Below, in pieces: positions 24,201-39,200 of a DNA stretch of 64,000 bases (positions are counted from its first letter, which is position 1; each line of letters begins with the position of its first letter). The notes beneath the pieces are model-generated. The model was not told where the DNA came from, ran no database searches, and saw nothing but the letters and a program-made list of their open reading frames with translations. The DNA is taken from assembly GCA_944739405.2 (NCBI GenBank), contig OX123190.2, positions 62,701,805 to 62,765,804 of the forward strand, read 5' to 3'. Made by a program: the position numbers and the translations under genes. This DNA is from Euclidia mi (Eukaryota; Arthropoda; Insecta; Lepidoptera; Erebidae).

Positions 24201-27200
24201 GAAGTTCAAACCTTCAGCTTCTTAGATTCGTATTAGGCACATGTTGCATGTTACATGTGTTTGGCCTATAGGTCAATCTAACAAAATCGTGTTCAAAAGG
24301 TTAGCATCTGCGTCGATTAGAACAGGCAATTAGGGTGTTTGCGTCATGGCTCCCAATACATGACGCGACATAGGGTTTCGCAGTACTTGCAAGTAATACA
24401 AGCTAATAAAATGGCACACAACTGCAACGTGTGTCAGAAGTGTGGACAGATGAACATAATGTACCAGAACAGATAGTATCGAATTATTTCAGGATAATAA
24501 ACGGAGCTGACAGAAATGTTGTATTGTTGTAAATATTTGAAGTTCACTAGAATTTTTATAAAATAGCCCCAAGCGAGCGGGCGCACTAAGCACTGGCAAT
24601 TCTTAAGTTGCCAGTGCTTAGTGCTCCCTTACAATCCCCAAGAAACACACATGCCAATTTTCAGCTCCTTACGTTACCTAGTCTCGCAAATTTATCTTTG
24701 CAAGATCTTACTGGCATTTCATCTGATTTGTATTTACTGTCGACCTAATAGAAAGAAGCATGACAGACATTTACAAACCTGCAAACCTGCGGCAAGTCCG
24801 TTAAAGAAAAGATCAATGAGTCATTCATGTCAATTTTAGCGAGAATTCAACTCGAATTCTCATGGCTAATCGCTAGTCGTTCAGCTAGTTTTTAGAAATA
24901 TCGTACGACATCATATACAACGTATATTTGTAGACATTTTGCTCTATAGTAAGGAAGTTCAGCCCAAGATTCGTCGAGGTATATCCTCACAATGCCGTTT
25001 TACTTAGTCATGTCGCAAACAGGAAGGTCCATCGACTTCCCAGAGTGCGATATTCTCTCGAATAACCCCGCTAAAGTGTCGAGCGAAACGGCCGATTTCC
25101 TTTTACCTATTAAGGTATTGTGCATCAAGATTAACAGATAAACTCCTCGTGGCCTTACAAAACAAGATTATCTCCCAGTTAATGAATTGCAGTTTGATAT
25201 CCTTATCCGAATTATCGATAATTTCGATGATATCAACGGTACAGTTTTCTATTCATTATTCGATAGAATCTGATACGATCTAGTGCTGTCGTTGGTACTC
25301 ATTGTTGAAGCAACGCCTTGGTGCATTGATTCAGGCAAGGTTTGATTAATTTCTTTTTAGTTTATACGCCTAGGTCATATTTTTAGATTCGATTATATTG
25401 GATACATAGATATATTTTAAAAAGCCCTAACACGATTTACACTAATCACAGCCTGTATATTTATAGATCAGCCATGGATAGTCGTTTAGCAGTTGTTTTA
25501 CCTGTTCAGTTGTTTTAAACGGTTCAAACAATAGTGAAATTGTTATCTTAAACAAACATTATAGCATTCAGACCATATACCAACTAATACAATACGTCGT
25601 ATGTGATTCATAAAACACAGTGTTTGAAAAGCAATTTACTAGTTGTTGCAGCACATACTTGTTGACAGGCATGGCTAAAGATCATAATGGTCCACATTTT
25701 GACAAAAAGACTCAGTGTTGCTTCCTCCGGATTGACAGTAGTCATCCAGATAATCCAAAGAATATAACCAAGTTCTGAGATCAGAATGTTTGTAAAATTG
25801 CAGGTTGAATAAGACAGACCGTATTAGCCTTAGCATGATTCAGTATAATTCTTGCTGCCGCCGTTTGACTATGAGCAGATGCGAGGTCAGCCTAGGTACT
25901 TTGTGTAGAGAGGTACTCCCATTGCTGATCTGTCCTTTAGTTCTGTCCTTTATTCTTCAGGCCAGCTGTCGTTGTCATAGATTGCCCAACATTTTTTAAA
26001 AGTTTTGGTTCAGGACTCCCACCAGTTTGTTTTGGTAGTCTTGGGTAGTAGCCTTATCAACTAAAGCTATTTATGGTCACTTCTACCTTGATTGCTGCTA
26101 TTTTATATATGTCTTAGGATCTAAATCTCAAAAGCATTCGTAAGAACTCTTATAAACACGTTTCAGTCCGCAGTCGAAATATCGATAACCCGATCTACAC
26201 GAAGTGGAAAACATCGTTTACGTAATGCGTATGATAATTAGTTTACATCGGATATGTAATGTACCACACATATCGTGTTTAACATTAGAAACTGAATTAT
26301 GATCGCCTGTACGTTATCTGGGTGCTCTATTAAGGTCTGACTGTGGCATTTAGTTCGGCAATATGTCATTAGGATAGGTCGGTTGAGACATTTTAGTGTC
26401 AACTGCTAATGAGATAAACGGCGCTTTCAAATTAAAAGCGATTGAGAACAGTACGGTGCTCGTTCGTAGACCAGTCTGCTACCATCGAATTCTTTTGAAT
26501 GAAGAATATAAGAACTTTTTGTCGCACTGAGCCAGTTTTCGTTCAGTCCGTTTGCAGTACCAACTATTTAATTTTAAGTGTTCCATCCATCTAATTCATC
26601 TAAAAGTTCTTGTGAAACGTCTTTCTGATAGGATACCGAATTTCCGAGACAAATTGTTAAAAATAATCACAGCAAACATTTGTTTGTAGTGCCATATTTT
26701 GTATGCAACAGTAATGTCGTGTTATTTTCACGCTTGAAAACAATGCATCAATGTTGTTTTTATAAGACACTGCCCACAATGCGTTCCTAATCATCTTTGT
26801 ATTGCACTGCATCTCAAGCATTAACAATGTACGAGGAATACTAAGATATAGAATAAAATACATTTTTATCCGGTCCAAAATCTCAATCATGCTGAAACCG
26901 TGTACCAATTCTGTTCCTATATCTAATTTGCTAGCTATTGTCAATTTGACCGAAGTCAGTACTTTAGTCAGTGCAATTCTAGTAGACCAAGTTTAGTAGA
27001 ATAAATTAGGCCAATATACCAACAACGTAATTGTCAGATGTAGGTAGCATGTCGTCGAGCAAACTTCGGTACCGCTATTTGGGTCATCTCATTAATGTCA
27101 CTGCTATCTGCATCAGACGTTCGTTGTAATAAACGCTGTATAATAGATTCAGTTCGCGTGTCGATCTCTGCGTTCACAGGGGAAATCGCGCTGGGCATTG

Positions 27201-30200
27201 AGTTATATCCTGCGACCGTACATGGTTAGGACCTTGGTCAGTTTCTATGAAATTATCAGGAGTCAACCTTTTTTGTCTAAGACACAAACTGCACTCAATT
27301 GCATGTCCAGGGGCAATAATACTCTTTCCACTTGACATCAAGCACCTTTGGGAGCTATGACGATAGCACAAAATTAAGTCCTGGTGGCTGCAGCCTGGGA
27401 TGTCAACACAGCTGTTGTCGTCGCGGTGGTCACGCATATTATCTTGGCCACCACATAACAAATGACACGAGTTGATATCTTTATATCGAGGCCAATATCA
27501 CAAACTAATATCCTCTACGTAAACTTGAAAGCATTTGGTTACTACTCAACCGTTAAAACCATTTAAAACTGCTATTCATCTTCGATTATTTGACAGTAAT
27601 AAGCGTAGCCGCCGATGAATAGTCTAATAAGTTTTTATTTATGCAAACAAGGCAGTAAAATCGCTTGTAACAGTCGGTAGGTAAAAAGATACGGAGGATT
27701 AAGCCTTATCAAGAATTCCCTTGAGCTCTTTTTACGTTGATTCATTCTGCTACTGCAAGGTAAAGGTCAGTGACGGCCATTAAGCCATCTGTTATCCCTT
27801 TCACACCTCGACTTGTCGGCTTTCTGTTGTGTTGGCACGATCACCTAAGCGTCATTCGGTGGCGACTATTATTGTGATGACGCCAACTACAACCTAGCCT
27901 ACTAGACGGCATACGTAAGGCGAACACTTTCTGAAAACACGTTAGACTTATACGTCTTACATAAGACCAATCCCAACACAAGTTATGAATTATGACGTAC
28001 CGCAAATTTGAACCGGCCAATTAGAATGCATTTTCGTAGCCCCCTTCGCCCCGCATATCTCACCGCTTTGACAGAATTGTTTGTTTGTAGAAATGGAAAC
28101 ATTACATGTCTAGTAGGGTGGGTTGTCGTTGGATGACGCATTTGTTTGACGTAGGTGCTTGTGAAGAAAAATGCATCATAATGACTTGCGATTATTGTTT
28201 CTGTGCCAAATAATTGCTGAGGGATTTCCTCTACTGTACTATAGTGTATTTATGTACACATGCATGCATAGACATAACGTCTGTGTATGGGCGAAGGTTG
28301 AGTTAGTTTGCAGCTGTTTTAAAGATTTCACGTATCTTGGAGTGCATGGCAGAAGGAGTGACTGCTTATGTATCTATGAACATGATGAATGATTATTAAC
28401 CACATGCATTGATTTTACGGTGGCAAATGTTGAAATTACTTCTTGTATAACCATAGATATTTCCTCTTATATAAAAATAATAATAAATTGTACCATATGT
28501 ACACAACACAGTCTAGTCCGAACTAGATAATGGTATACACCACTTTTATTTTTGTATTTTTATGCATATTTTGTTTTATGTATGTAGAGCCTAATTATTT
28601 TTTTTATATTATTTATTTGACTTGACAATAAATATCTAAATCAAATATATTTATTTACATTGAAGTATGTTGAGAGAGATGTAGAAACGAAACCTTTGCA
28701 GTCTGCAGAATTCTAGGATTTTACTCAAACTGCAGAGCTCAGCTCCTTCTTGCTTCCAAAGATTGTAACGTGTCCTAAAGTCCCTCAAGGATTTGTTGTG
28801 AGGCACAGTAATCTAAATATTATTATGTATTGCTTCTATGGCAAATATTGCCTTACTAATTATTTGACATTTAACCATCTTAATAACATAATCAAACTCA
28901 TTTCTTCCACAGCGTTGGCTGGACGGCACAAAGTCCGTGAAGAAGCAAGTGGGCGCTAACGCACAATTCTGGCTGGCCGTCCGTTTCTACCCGCCTGAAC
29001 CGTCCCGCTTGGCTGAGGAGTACACCCGGTACCTGCTGTGCTTGCAGCTGAGGAAGCTTCTCCTGGATGGAAGGATGACTGCGCCTAAGAACACGGCGCT
29101 GTTGTTGGCTTCGTTTACTGTGCAAGGTAAGGGTAGCTATGTATGCTAAAGACAATTCTTTATGGGATTAAACATAAGAGTTTTTCTCCAAAAGATCCAA
29201 AGTATCATTTGGCATGCGCCTGCAGTGCATAGGGTGTATTAGTTACGTTACTTTACCTATGAAAGGCTTTCTCTGGTGCTAGTTGTATCACTGTACTTAT
29301 TTTTTAATTGTTTCGGCATCTATGAAGATTGGATTTACTTTGACGCTAATAGAATCACTGTACGTATTACTAAGATTTTGATAATTTGAAAATATTTTGT
29401 GTCTACATGGACTAGTATTAGTACCTATAATCGCTTACTAAGTGAAAAGCCATGGTATATACGAAAAATAATGTTGATTAGCATTTCTGTGATTTCAATT
29501 GCGGAATTGTATTCTAAAATAAAACGATCTGTTAACAACCTTCTTAATGAATGCATAAATAAATCAGACCAGAAAGATATATGTATATTCGGAGCTAAAA
29601 CTAATGAATCGAGTAGGATCATCTCGCCTGTTCGCGTCCATTTAGTGCAGTTGACAAGTTTGAAGGAGAAAATAAAAATGTTCCAGCACATTGATTCAAT
29701 GAAAAATGTATGTAATGCGTTCATTATATAGTCTATTTTAATAATAACTTTCAGTTTTGTTCGAACTTGTTGTGTTTTTTTTTAAATAGACAAACTTCAA
29801 AATATGGCATTTTACCCAGTTTGCATCCAAAAAATCCAAATTGCGTCCACCTGTGGACCAGTTTGCGTCCACCAGCTTAGTCTTAACAATATCAGCCTTA
29901 TTATCCTTCATATAAAGGTGATATTGTTCAGACAATCTAAAGAAAGATTGGCTTTTAACAATTTCTACATTTAAGATTAAAGTTATAAAAAATCTACATT
30001 ATTATCATTATTAAATCACTTTAAAGAAACTATAAATAACTATTTATTGTTCTCAACATCGATGGAACTTAAAATCAAATATAAAAAATAACGATACATG
30101 TTGTCCAATATTGTGGTCTTCGGAATAGCATATTTTTTACATAATTATGTACATATTTGTCTTATCGATTTCTTCTTCTCACGAATATCACAAAATGCTT

Positions 30201-33200
30201 TCTTTATTTAATCATCTTTTGTATTTTTTTTCCTTCTTCTTTCTTGTCTCCTAAGAACTCATCTTGAATAGAAAAATATGGAATAAAAGAAATTAAATGT
30301 AATAATTCGATTTTAAACTCAGTTTTAACCAAAAATGCATTTTAAATTATAAATATATATATATATATATAATGTATTTATGCGATTATTTCTATTTCAT
30401 GAAAATATGGACGCAATTTGCATCATTACAATTGCATACTATTAATGTTAAAATAAACAAAATCCCGATTTCTCTCTCATATTTTAATCACATAAAAATA
30501 AACAACTAAAGAAATCATAAATAGAGGAGTTCGCGTCCATTGTGGACGCAAAGTGGAAGTTTTATAAATTCGGTGTTGTAATTCGCGTCCACCTTATTTT
30601 AATTGTTAACTATAAAAAAAAACAAGCTAATTCATAATCATACTATTCGTCTTTTCATTATTAATGTCTAGAAACAGCTATGTATCCTAAAATTCACATA
30701 AAACAATAAAATACTTACCGTCAAACACGCCGCTGCACACTATTTTTTTATTTATATTCCGCGCATCTGCACTCTTGTTGAACAACCGAGATTAACTATT
30801 TTTTTTAAACAGGATAAGCTGGGCGCACGGAACTTTTGTCTATTTGTGCGTGTCTCTTATACGTAGAGGTATTGGCGATACTGACTTTTCACTTCATAAG
30901 TGTGTTAGTATACTTATTTACGAGCATTTTTAAAGGGAGGTCCGCAAAATGGACGCGAATAGGGGGATGGACGCGAACAGGCGAAATGACCCTACGCTGA
31001 ATATGGAACGTACAGTACCTATTATAGTATTTATTCCATAAGCAGCCATCGTATACCCTTTCAGTTAATTTAAGGTTATAACGGTATTCAACCTATTGCA
31101 TTCCTTCCCGTTGTAATTTTCCTCAGATAAACTAATTTATAATTTTAATAATTTGCATTATTGTGAATTATTTATTCGGCTTGCTACAAGCCGAATAAAT
31201 ATACATAGGTACTAGTTAGGTACCTAACTAGAGGATGCCCGCGGTTACACCCGCGTTATTTAAGGCTACTGCTCCGCTCTAGGGCATGCAAAACCGGTTT
31301 TCCGGTTTTGCGCAATACCGGAAATCGGCCAAAATTTAACGATTTTTGAAAACCGGTTTTGAGATCCAAAACCGGAGCTCTGCTCCGGTTTTCCCATTAT
31401 TGAGTAACAATTAACATTTTGATTTTTATCAACATTTTTTTCGAACACTCTCAAAAAATAATTAATTTTGAGGCATCAAATGTATCCGAACCGAACACAG
31501 CCTGCATCCACCCACTTACACACCTCCCGAAAGTATAAACTTGATTATAAGTGAAATGCGTGGTCACTACAAACAAAGTAAAAACAGAATAGTAAGATAG
31601 CTTCATACAAATCGGCCGCCGCGCTGCCGCGCTGGTTTGAATGTACGCGTGAGTCGCCGGCGCCGTGTACGCACGCACTTTTCACACACACAATCTCACG
31701 AGCGCGGCAAGCTCGGCGCGGATTCAGTACGGGATGCGCCGCGCGTCTGATCGAGCGCATTCATGTAGGTACTACACTGCTCGCCCGCTCGAATTGTTTA
31801 TGTACATTCAGTTTTGTAATAAACGTTATTAATATTATACAATGTGTTAAACGACAGTAAATTAAACTTGTTACATTTTTCTCGCTATAAAGGGCATTTA
31901 GATAGTTAACGCTTAGGTAGTCAGTGGGTATTTGAAAAAAAATATATGCAAGCTTAAATTCTGTAGTATTCAGCGCAATCACTTAATAAAACGGCGAAAA
32001 AGCGCGCGCGCCGACAAAGCCGGCGCCGCAGTGTAAACACGTGACAACCCATGCGTTAACGCAAGAGTAGGCAATTAACTCGCCGAGCGGCCTTAGCTAG
32101 CTTACTATTCTGTTTTTACTATGCTACAAACCTGCGCACGCACACAATCACACGAAACGTTAGCTGTGGTAAACAAACGACAGCCAAATACGATACGGTC
32201 TATCATTTTTTAACATGGTTAGTGGCTATTGTGACTATGTTAATTTAATCATACCTAGTTAGCATTATTGATACCTACATTAGAAATTAAAGTAAAAGAG
32301 TATCAATGAGAGAATTAAAGAAGAACGGCGGCGGCGTGTTTAAAGTTGTGAATCATATTATTTTTACAATAATAGAATAACCTAATGACTCACAGGCTTA
32401 TTATCACGTGTTCGGCGTCCTCTTTTTAAAATGCTGACACCAGGTGTCCACCAGCTGGCTTAAATATTCCTTTAGTTCACTTAACACTTCAGTGTTTCTT
32501 TTCGCTGTTTCAAAAGCAGCTGATTCTTATTTTAACTCCCCGGCACTTGTTGTCTCGTCACAATCAACTAGTGGTTTAATAGGCAGGTATGTCCCCATAA
32601 AGCAAAAGTCCAGGGACGTCAAGTCAGACGACCTAGGAGGCTACTGGACAGGACCGCCGCGATCGATCCAGCGCTCCTTGTAGGTATTCGACATCACGAT
32701 GATCTCGAACGTTCTACGAAAATGCGCGGGGGCCACTATCATTTTGATAATACACATTTTGTAAATAAACAAGTAAACTTGTTAAAATATTTTTTCACTA
32801 CACTCACAGAGAATCCAGGTAGATGACTAATTTTATTTATCTAAGCGCAACAATGGCCGCCCGGCCGACGCTGTACTGTATCTACCAGCGCGGGCGACCG
32901 ACGTGAGACACATTACGTCTCGCTCTTTCCCTCTGTTAATACGTAAGCGAAAGAAAGATGATAGATATTTTGGTGGTCAATTGTGTGTTATTGTCTTGTA
33001 CCGACTGTTATGTTGTATTAATGTGTGCGTTCCTATACGTGGAACCATTAAACAAATGCATTTAAAAAGAAGCCGTTCTACGTTGACTTTAGGTTTATTT
33101 TCGTATATTTCGAGTTTTAAAAGCAGTGACTATAATTTACGTAATTTTAATTATTTTAGGATTTAAAAAAATATATTAAAAATGTCAGAAATGGATCCAG

Positions 33201-36200
33201 TAGCCGATTCTGAACAAAGTACTTTCAGGATGTGCATTAAACTTGTTACATGTTGTATATAAAAATCAATTTCTCTAAAAATCTTAATTTGTTAATGTTT
33301 ACGTTATTACTATTAATAATAATGTTTAAAGATTTGATTTAAAAAAATTGTGTTTCTTTTTAAATTATACTACATTCGATTTTTTTTGCTAAAACCGGAC
33401 CTAGCTCCGGTTTTCGGTTTTGGTCCCAAAAAAACGATGTTCAAAACCGGTTTTGATGACTTTCCGGTTTTGCATGCCCTACTCCGCTCCCGTCGCTCAT
33501 AGCGCGATGTTAAGTATATAGCCTATAGCCTTCGGCCTTCCTCGATAAATAGGGTATCTAACACTGAAAGAATTTTTCAAATCGGACCAATAGTTCCTGA
33601 GAGCGTTCAACCAAACAAACAAACAAACTCTTCAGCTTTATTAGAATAAGATTACATTGCACGCATAACAAAATATTATCTCGCTGAAAGCATTTTTTAT
33701 TGCTTGCTTTTTTCGTTTCTTGGTGCGACCTCAGAGTATCGGCATATTCTCGGCATTAGATTACGGTGCGAGCAGGTCCGAAACAGTGGACGAAACTTTA
33801 TAATCATCATCATCCTAGAGCTATCCCGGTCGACTCGTGCCCCAATACCTCCGTCTTGGTACCCGGCTGCCACTTAGTATACGACATTAATAACACTTAT
33901 AAATTAAAGATTATAACATTAAAGTGATACTGTTCAAAAGTCATTATAATATTATGCTGATAATGCCTATTACGAGTTACAAAGAATGTTGCAAGTTAAC
34001 ACCTGCCCGTAGAAAACGCTTCTGATATCACTTAATTATCGACCACGTTTTATTTACATACCTGTCTTTTATTTTATACTCTAATTACGGTGTTGGTAGG
34101 TACATATTTCTGTTTTTTTCTTTCTATGCATTATTTGAATAATATTAAAACACACCAACAATAAGCTTTACCCATACCTAAAGGGTTTCAGGATTTACGA
34201 ATAAATCTTCGGATGTTTCAATTCCATTTCATAGGTATAGACAGCAAGGAGTTCCCATACCCAAAATGGTTATATGTTGGATGAATGGTTGTAAAATTAA
34301 TTACAGTAAAATAATTATTTCCTGTATTGGACATGTATTATTACTTTATCTCTCTAACATTTACATGACATAATATACATAAGGAAATCGAGTGTAAAAG
34401 GAAACAACACTTGTAGCTGTTCCACTCAGACAAATTGTAAGAGTTGAACAATTAGGCAAACTGACTGTTTTTCCTGTTAGTAGCTTTCAATATACTTACT
34501 AACACTGGAAGTCCTGAAATATTGCTATCCCTTTGAGTTGCGGAGGTAACACGGTGTCGCCCTCTTTGGGAAAGCTAATGTTTTCAGAAATCTGGTTCGA
34601 CAAGAAAGCTTGACACAGGCTCTAAGACAACACTCTTGGATGCAATCTGGATAACGCTATGACGATGATGATCTTTTCCTATAACTAGAGATTGAGGCGT
34701 CCTTTAAAATTCTTTCTATACATGTGATGACGTGTGGACCAATATTAAAACAGCGGCGAATTCTGGGAATCAGAATACGCAGTGTTTTATTTATAATATA
34801 ATTTTGAGGAAATACAATTGGTTCACAACGAGGACAACGTGTATTTTTAGGTATTATGTAGAGCTTAATGTAATTTTAGCTTTTAATGAGGAAATAGTTC
34901 AATAATATCATCACCTGCGCTGAGACAGGTGGGAAAAATAAAGTGATACTATGTTGAACAGTCTTCGTAGAGTCAGTACCACCATAAAATATTGCTATCC
35001 CGTTGAGTTGCGAGGTCAGACAGGAAGTCGGTCTGTGGAAAAGCTAGCATTCAGTCAAATCCGATTAGACTAGTTAGACTACTAAGCGGACCCCGTATTG
35101 TAACTGGGATAACGCTAGGAGGATGAATTTCTGTCACGTATCTCATCTGCCATATCTCTGGTGAAGAACAGATATAGGCAACCATCACCTTCTATTAAGA
35201 TACGCCTATCGATAAAATTTAATTTAAATAAATAAACTAGAGGACCCATGTTGCTCCACAGCATATTTTAATATTATAAAAAAGCTCTTACATAGGAATA
35301 GCAGTTTTGCTAAAATGGTAGTTTCGGTAGGAATGGTGGCTTTGGTAGCAATCGTAAGTGACAGTTCTACCAAAACTACTATTCGTACCGAAAGTACTAT
35401 TCCTATCAAAACTACTATTTGTACCAAAACTACTATTCGTACTAACACTATAATATGTACCATTTTTTAAAACTACCATTTCTACCAAAACCGCCGGTGC
35501 TGTCCAAAGTACCTTTTCTCTCAAAACTACTATTCTTACCAATGCTACAATTTCTACCATAACTACCACTTGTGATATAAATATATAACAATAGTACTAT
35601 AAACCGCTGTAATATGTTCCACATAAAAAAAAAAAAATTTTCCGTGTGGTGACGGATTAAGAATACGGATTGTCACCACCACATATCATCCCAAGGGTGT
35701 CGTAAGAGCCGACAGAGGGAGCATTTTAAACAGCACTGTAAGAGAAAGAAAACTTGATAAAAACCCTATACCAACCCGTTTGGCCAGCGTGGTATAGTAG
35801 GCCAATTCCTCCTTTCAAAGGAGAGGCCTTGTCCAGCAGTGGACTGTTAAAGGCTGATGTTGAGAAAAAAAAATTAAGATGCCCGAATAAAGTCCGTAAT
35901 TTAAAAACACAAAAATTTTTCTAACATAAAACCTAATTTACCCGTCTGTAGGGTTGATTTTCCCAACATTAGGCGGAAATTTCACTACATTTGGGGAAAA
36001 TTCATCGGGTCGCGGGTATACTGACGTCGTTACCGCGACCCCGTCATGAGGTTCGATACAGGAACACCGCGGTGTTTTAGTGGGTATGCCCCCTCGAATA
36101 TCTAGGGGGGAGAGCCGAGCCACACACACCCCCTCCACCTGCCCCAAACTCAGTACAGAGTTGGCGGAGGGGTCCCTTTGAGGAAGAGTCCGTAACTGGA

Positions 36201-39200
36201 TTTCATCGCGATACAAAAAAGGGGGAAAATTCCTTAAGGTTAACTGGTAACATTCGGGGAATATTACCTGCCATCAGCGATAATTCACTATAGTGATAAT
36301 TTTACCAACATCGGGTATAATTTTACACACCACCACACTCACACCCGTATGAAAGGAGGCATAACGGTTTTTCCTTGCAGTTACCGCAAGGAACTTATTA
36401 GATGCCATAAAAATATTTTTGAATTTAGAACCGTCCATGTAGAGAGAAAGCAATGGAATCTTAAGAAAGAATAATGCCCATTTTTCTTTGAGTCGGCCCA
36501 GGTGTAGACCGTCAAAAATCGTAGTAGTTGTTATTGCATTCGATAAAAGAGTGTTAAACTAGAATTTTGAGATTGATTAGAGGTCGGCCACATTCAAAGT
36601 TTTATTACAAGAATTACTTTTTTATGCTCAAAAACATTAGGTGGGTACGTACTTTTATTATGATAGTTACAGTATTTCGTAGTTTTGAGTAGAAAGGAAT
36701 GAGTTCATAGTTTGGTAAGGGTAGAAATCCGAAATAAAAGGCCAGAAGTCGTAAATGATCCACAAACATTCACAGTGCGCACAACAAATATCAAACAAAA
36801 TAAATTGAATATGACGTTATTGACATTTACTATGATTTTTTTTTTAATTTATTTCATGACCTGAGGCCCAATTCTCGTATTTTTATATGTCATTGATATT
36901 ATATTTTGAATTGACTCAGAAACGGTATTCTGATAACCTAATGTCATTATCGTATAATTTAAAATAAACAGTTCGTCGTTGACACATATTTTGACACTTG
37001 TTTCCATTTACGATCTCGTTACGATTTCATTCAATCATAGAAGAATACGATTTTTGTGACGTAAGTATGACACTGACATCGTATCGAAACTGTATTTACT
37101 TAGGAGAATTGGGCCCCTGGATACAGCGTCCTTCAGTCGAAATATTAAATGTTAGTTCTGAGTTACATAGTACTTTTCTTTTTCTAGACATTACTAAACT
37201 TATTATCTAAATTATTTACTAAAAAGTTATACATTTTCTACACTATTTGAAATAAATTTAAAAACGGAAATAAAATAAACCTCATTAGCAAGTAAATCAA
37301 TAACTTGGCGGGGAACACTTAGCGAGTTTTGTTCCGAAATATCACAACATTTACTATGACTCACGAAAGTGATGCCATTTTACAGTTTTTAAATGATATT
37401 TATTAAAATCGATATAGATTTCGGTCATAGGTTATATTTATATATCTATAATTATATTTGATTCAAAATTGAACTAATTTGTGGTTAATCGCATAAATAC
37501 CTTAAAAATATACAATTAAAAATGTTTCAGGACCAAGTAAAGTTTTGCTAGTCTCTAAAATCATTTTGAGTAAAGAAAATGTGAAATCGATTAAGATAAT
37601 CGATTCAATATTATGATTTCTTTACTGGCAACTTCTGATCTATTACGTGTTGGCTATTTAGACGTTAACACATCTTTTTAAACCTATTTATTGAATAAGT
37701 TTCTCGGCACACTTTTAGTAACGCCTATAAATTAAGTTATAAATAAAAAGGATTATTCAACAACAAATTGAAACTCTATTGTGCTGTTCATGAGTTCCAA
37801 ACTGGGCCAGAAATGGGCATTGTTCTTTATAGGAAAATATTGAAAAATAAGTTCAATTTCCACACCTATCTTCCTTCAAACTTACCCAATTTAAATGAGC
37901 ATACCATTACATGAAAGAGCTCTTTTCAGCGCGTGTTTTAGGCCTATAACGAAACGCCTACCTCAATAAGAAGCAGATACCTATATAGAAGCAGAAAGTC
38001 ATTGACTATGGCTACGAAAACGTAAAAAATGTATGGAAGAAAACTGTTTTTGCATATAACTTGATGAATGAGCAAATTAGATAATTTCTAATGCTTGATG
38101 AGTTGATGACAAATCTATGCAGAGAGAGATTTCATTTAAAAAAAAAATCTTCCGAATCGGTTGGGTAGAACGGGCTGGCCGACTCGTATTATAAAACACA
38201 ATTTCTTTTAATATTTAGAAGAAAATTCTTTTAATAATATATATAGATGAAGAATAATTAAATTTCGAATAAATTAAGATAGATGTATAGAATAAGCATT
38301 CCCCTGAAAGCTGTCAGCTAATTATGGCCAAACGTGCGAAAGAAATACCTATCCTTATAAGCAGGTGTTGTTTTCTATTTCTAGAAGCAAGAAGAAGCTC
38401 GAAAATATTAGTGTTCTTCTAAAACAGATATGTCCAATTAATATCCTTGTCCATTTTCACAAAATGGTAAAATTTCTGTTTATGTCTAGTTATTAGGTCT
38501 ATGAGATATACCAGGCCTGGCGCACTTCGCATTTTAGGTACAAACTTACAAGTACCTCGGCCGACCACGTCGACGTGGTTGGATAAGTTGGATTTAGTGG
38601 GTTGCCGCGCGCCGCTCACATTAGACGTCACGCAACGCAACGAGTGCGACCGCTCCGTATTCTCACGCGCCGTGTTCATACACTGTTCAAATTATATACC
38701 TAAGCGCCTTTAACAACGAAAATGTATCATCACAAGTATAATGCAAAGTATTGCTCAATTAACTGTGTGTCGAAAACGACTTGAAAATTTGATTTTATTT
38801 TATTTATATTACGAGAGCAACTTGAAAATTTGATTTTTTGTTTTTTGAGATATCTTAACGATTATGGTGTCAAATTAAAGATCTAGTTCAAAAACCATTT
38901 TATCTGTTTGAATCATGTAAATCGGTCCACGCGTTTAGGCAATAACTAAGAATCAGTATAGTAAAAATGTAAACAACCAGAATTTTTGTGGTAGGGTAAA
39001 TACGCTAAACGTCGCCCCCCCCCCCCCCAAACTTCGGCCGTCTGCACATTTTTAGCTTGCGTTCATTTAAAACGTAATGAAGTGACAAATGTGCCCCTCG
39101 AATTACAACCTTAGTTCATGCTCTATATGTACAAACCGTTACTTTCCGATTACGCCACTCACTCTTCGCACACTGAGCGTCAGTAGCGATTGCACCGTCG

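Larger units (their letters stand above)
31225..33660 (-). repeat. Dispersed lepidopteran repeat split by a hAT-like element
   Basis: The parts at 31225-31279 and 33482-33660 together form the same repeat as 2361-2560, in opposite orientation. The hAT-like element sits at its CTCCGCTC site. Confidence 0.65.

Noticed and set aside
31545..31760. Small GC-rich - strand frames in the hAT-like element
   Set aside because: They have no recognisable motif and lie in the non-coding interior of a non-autonomous element.
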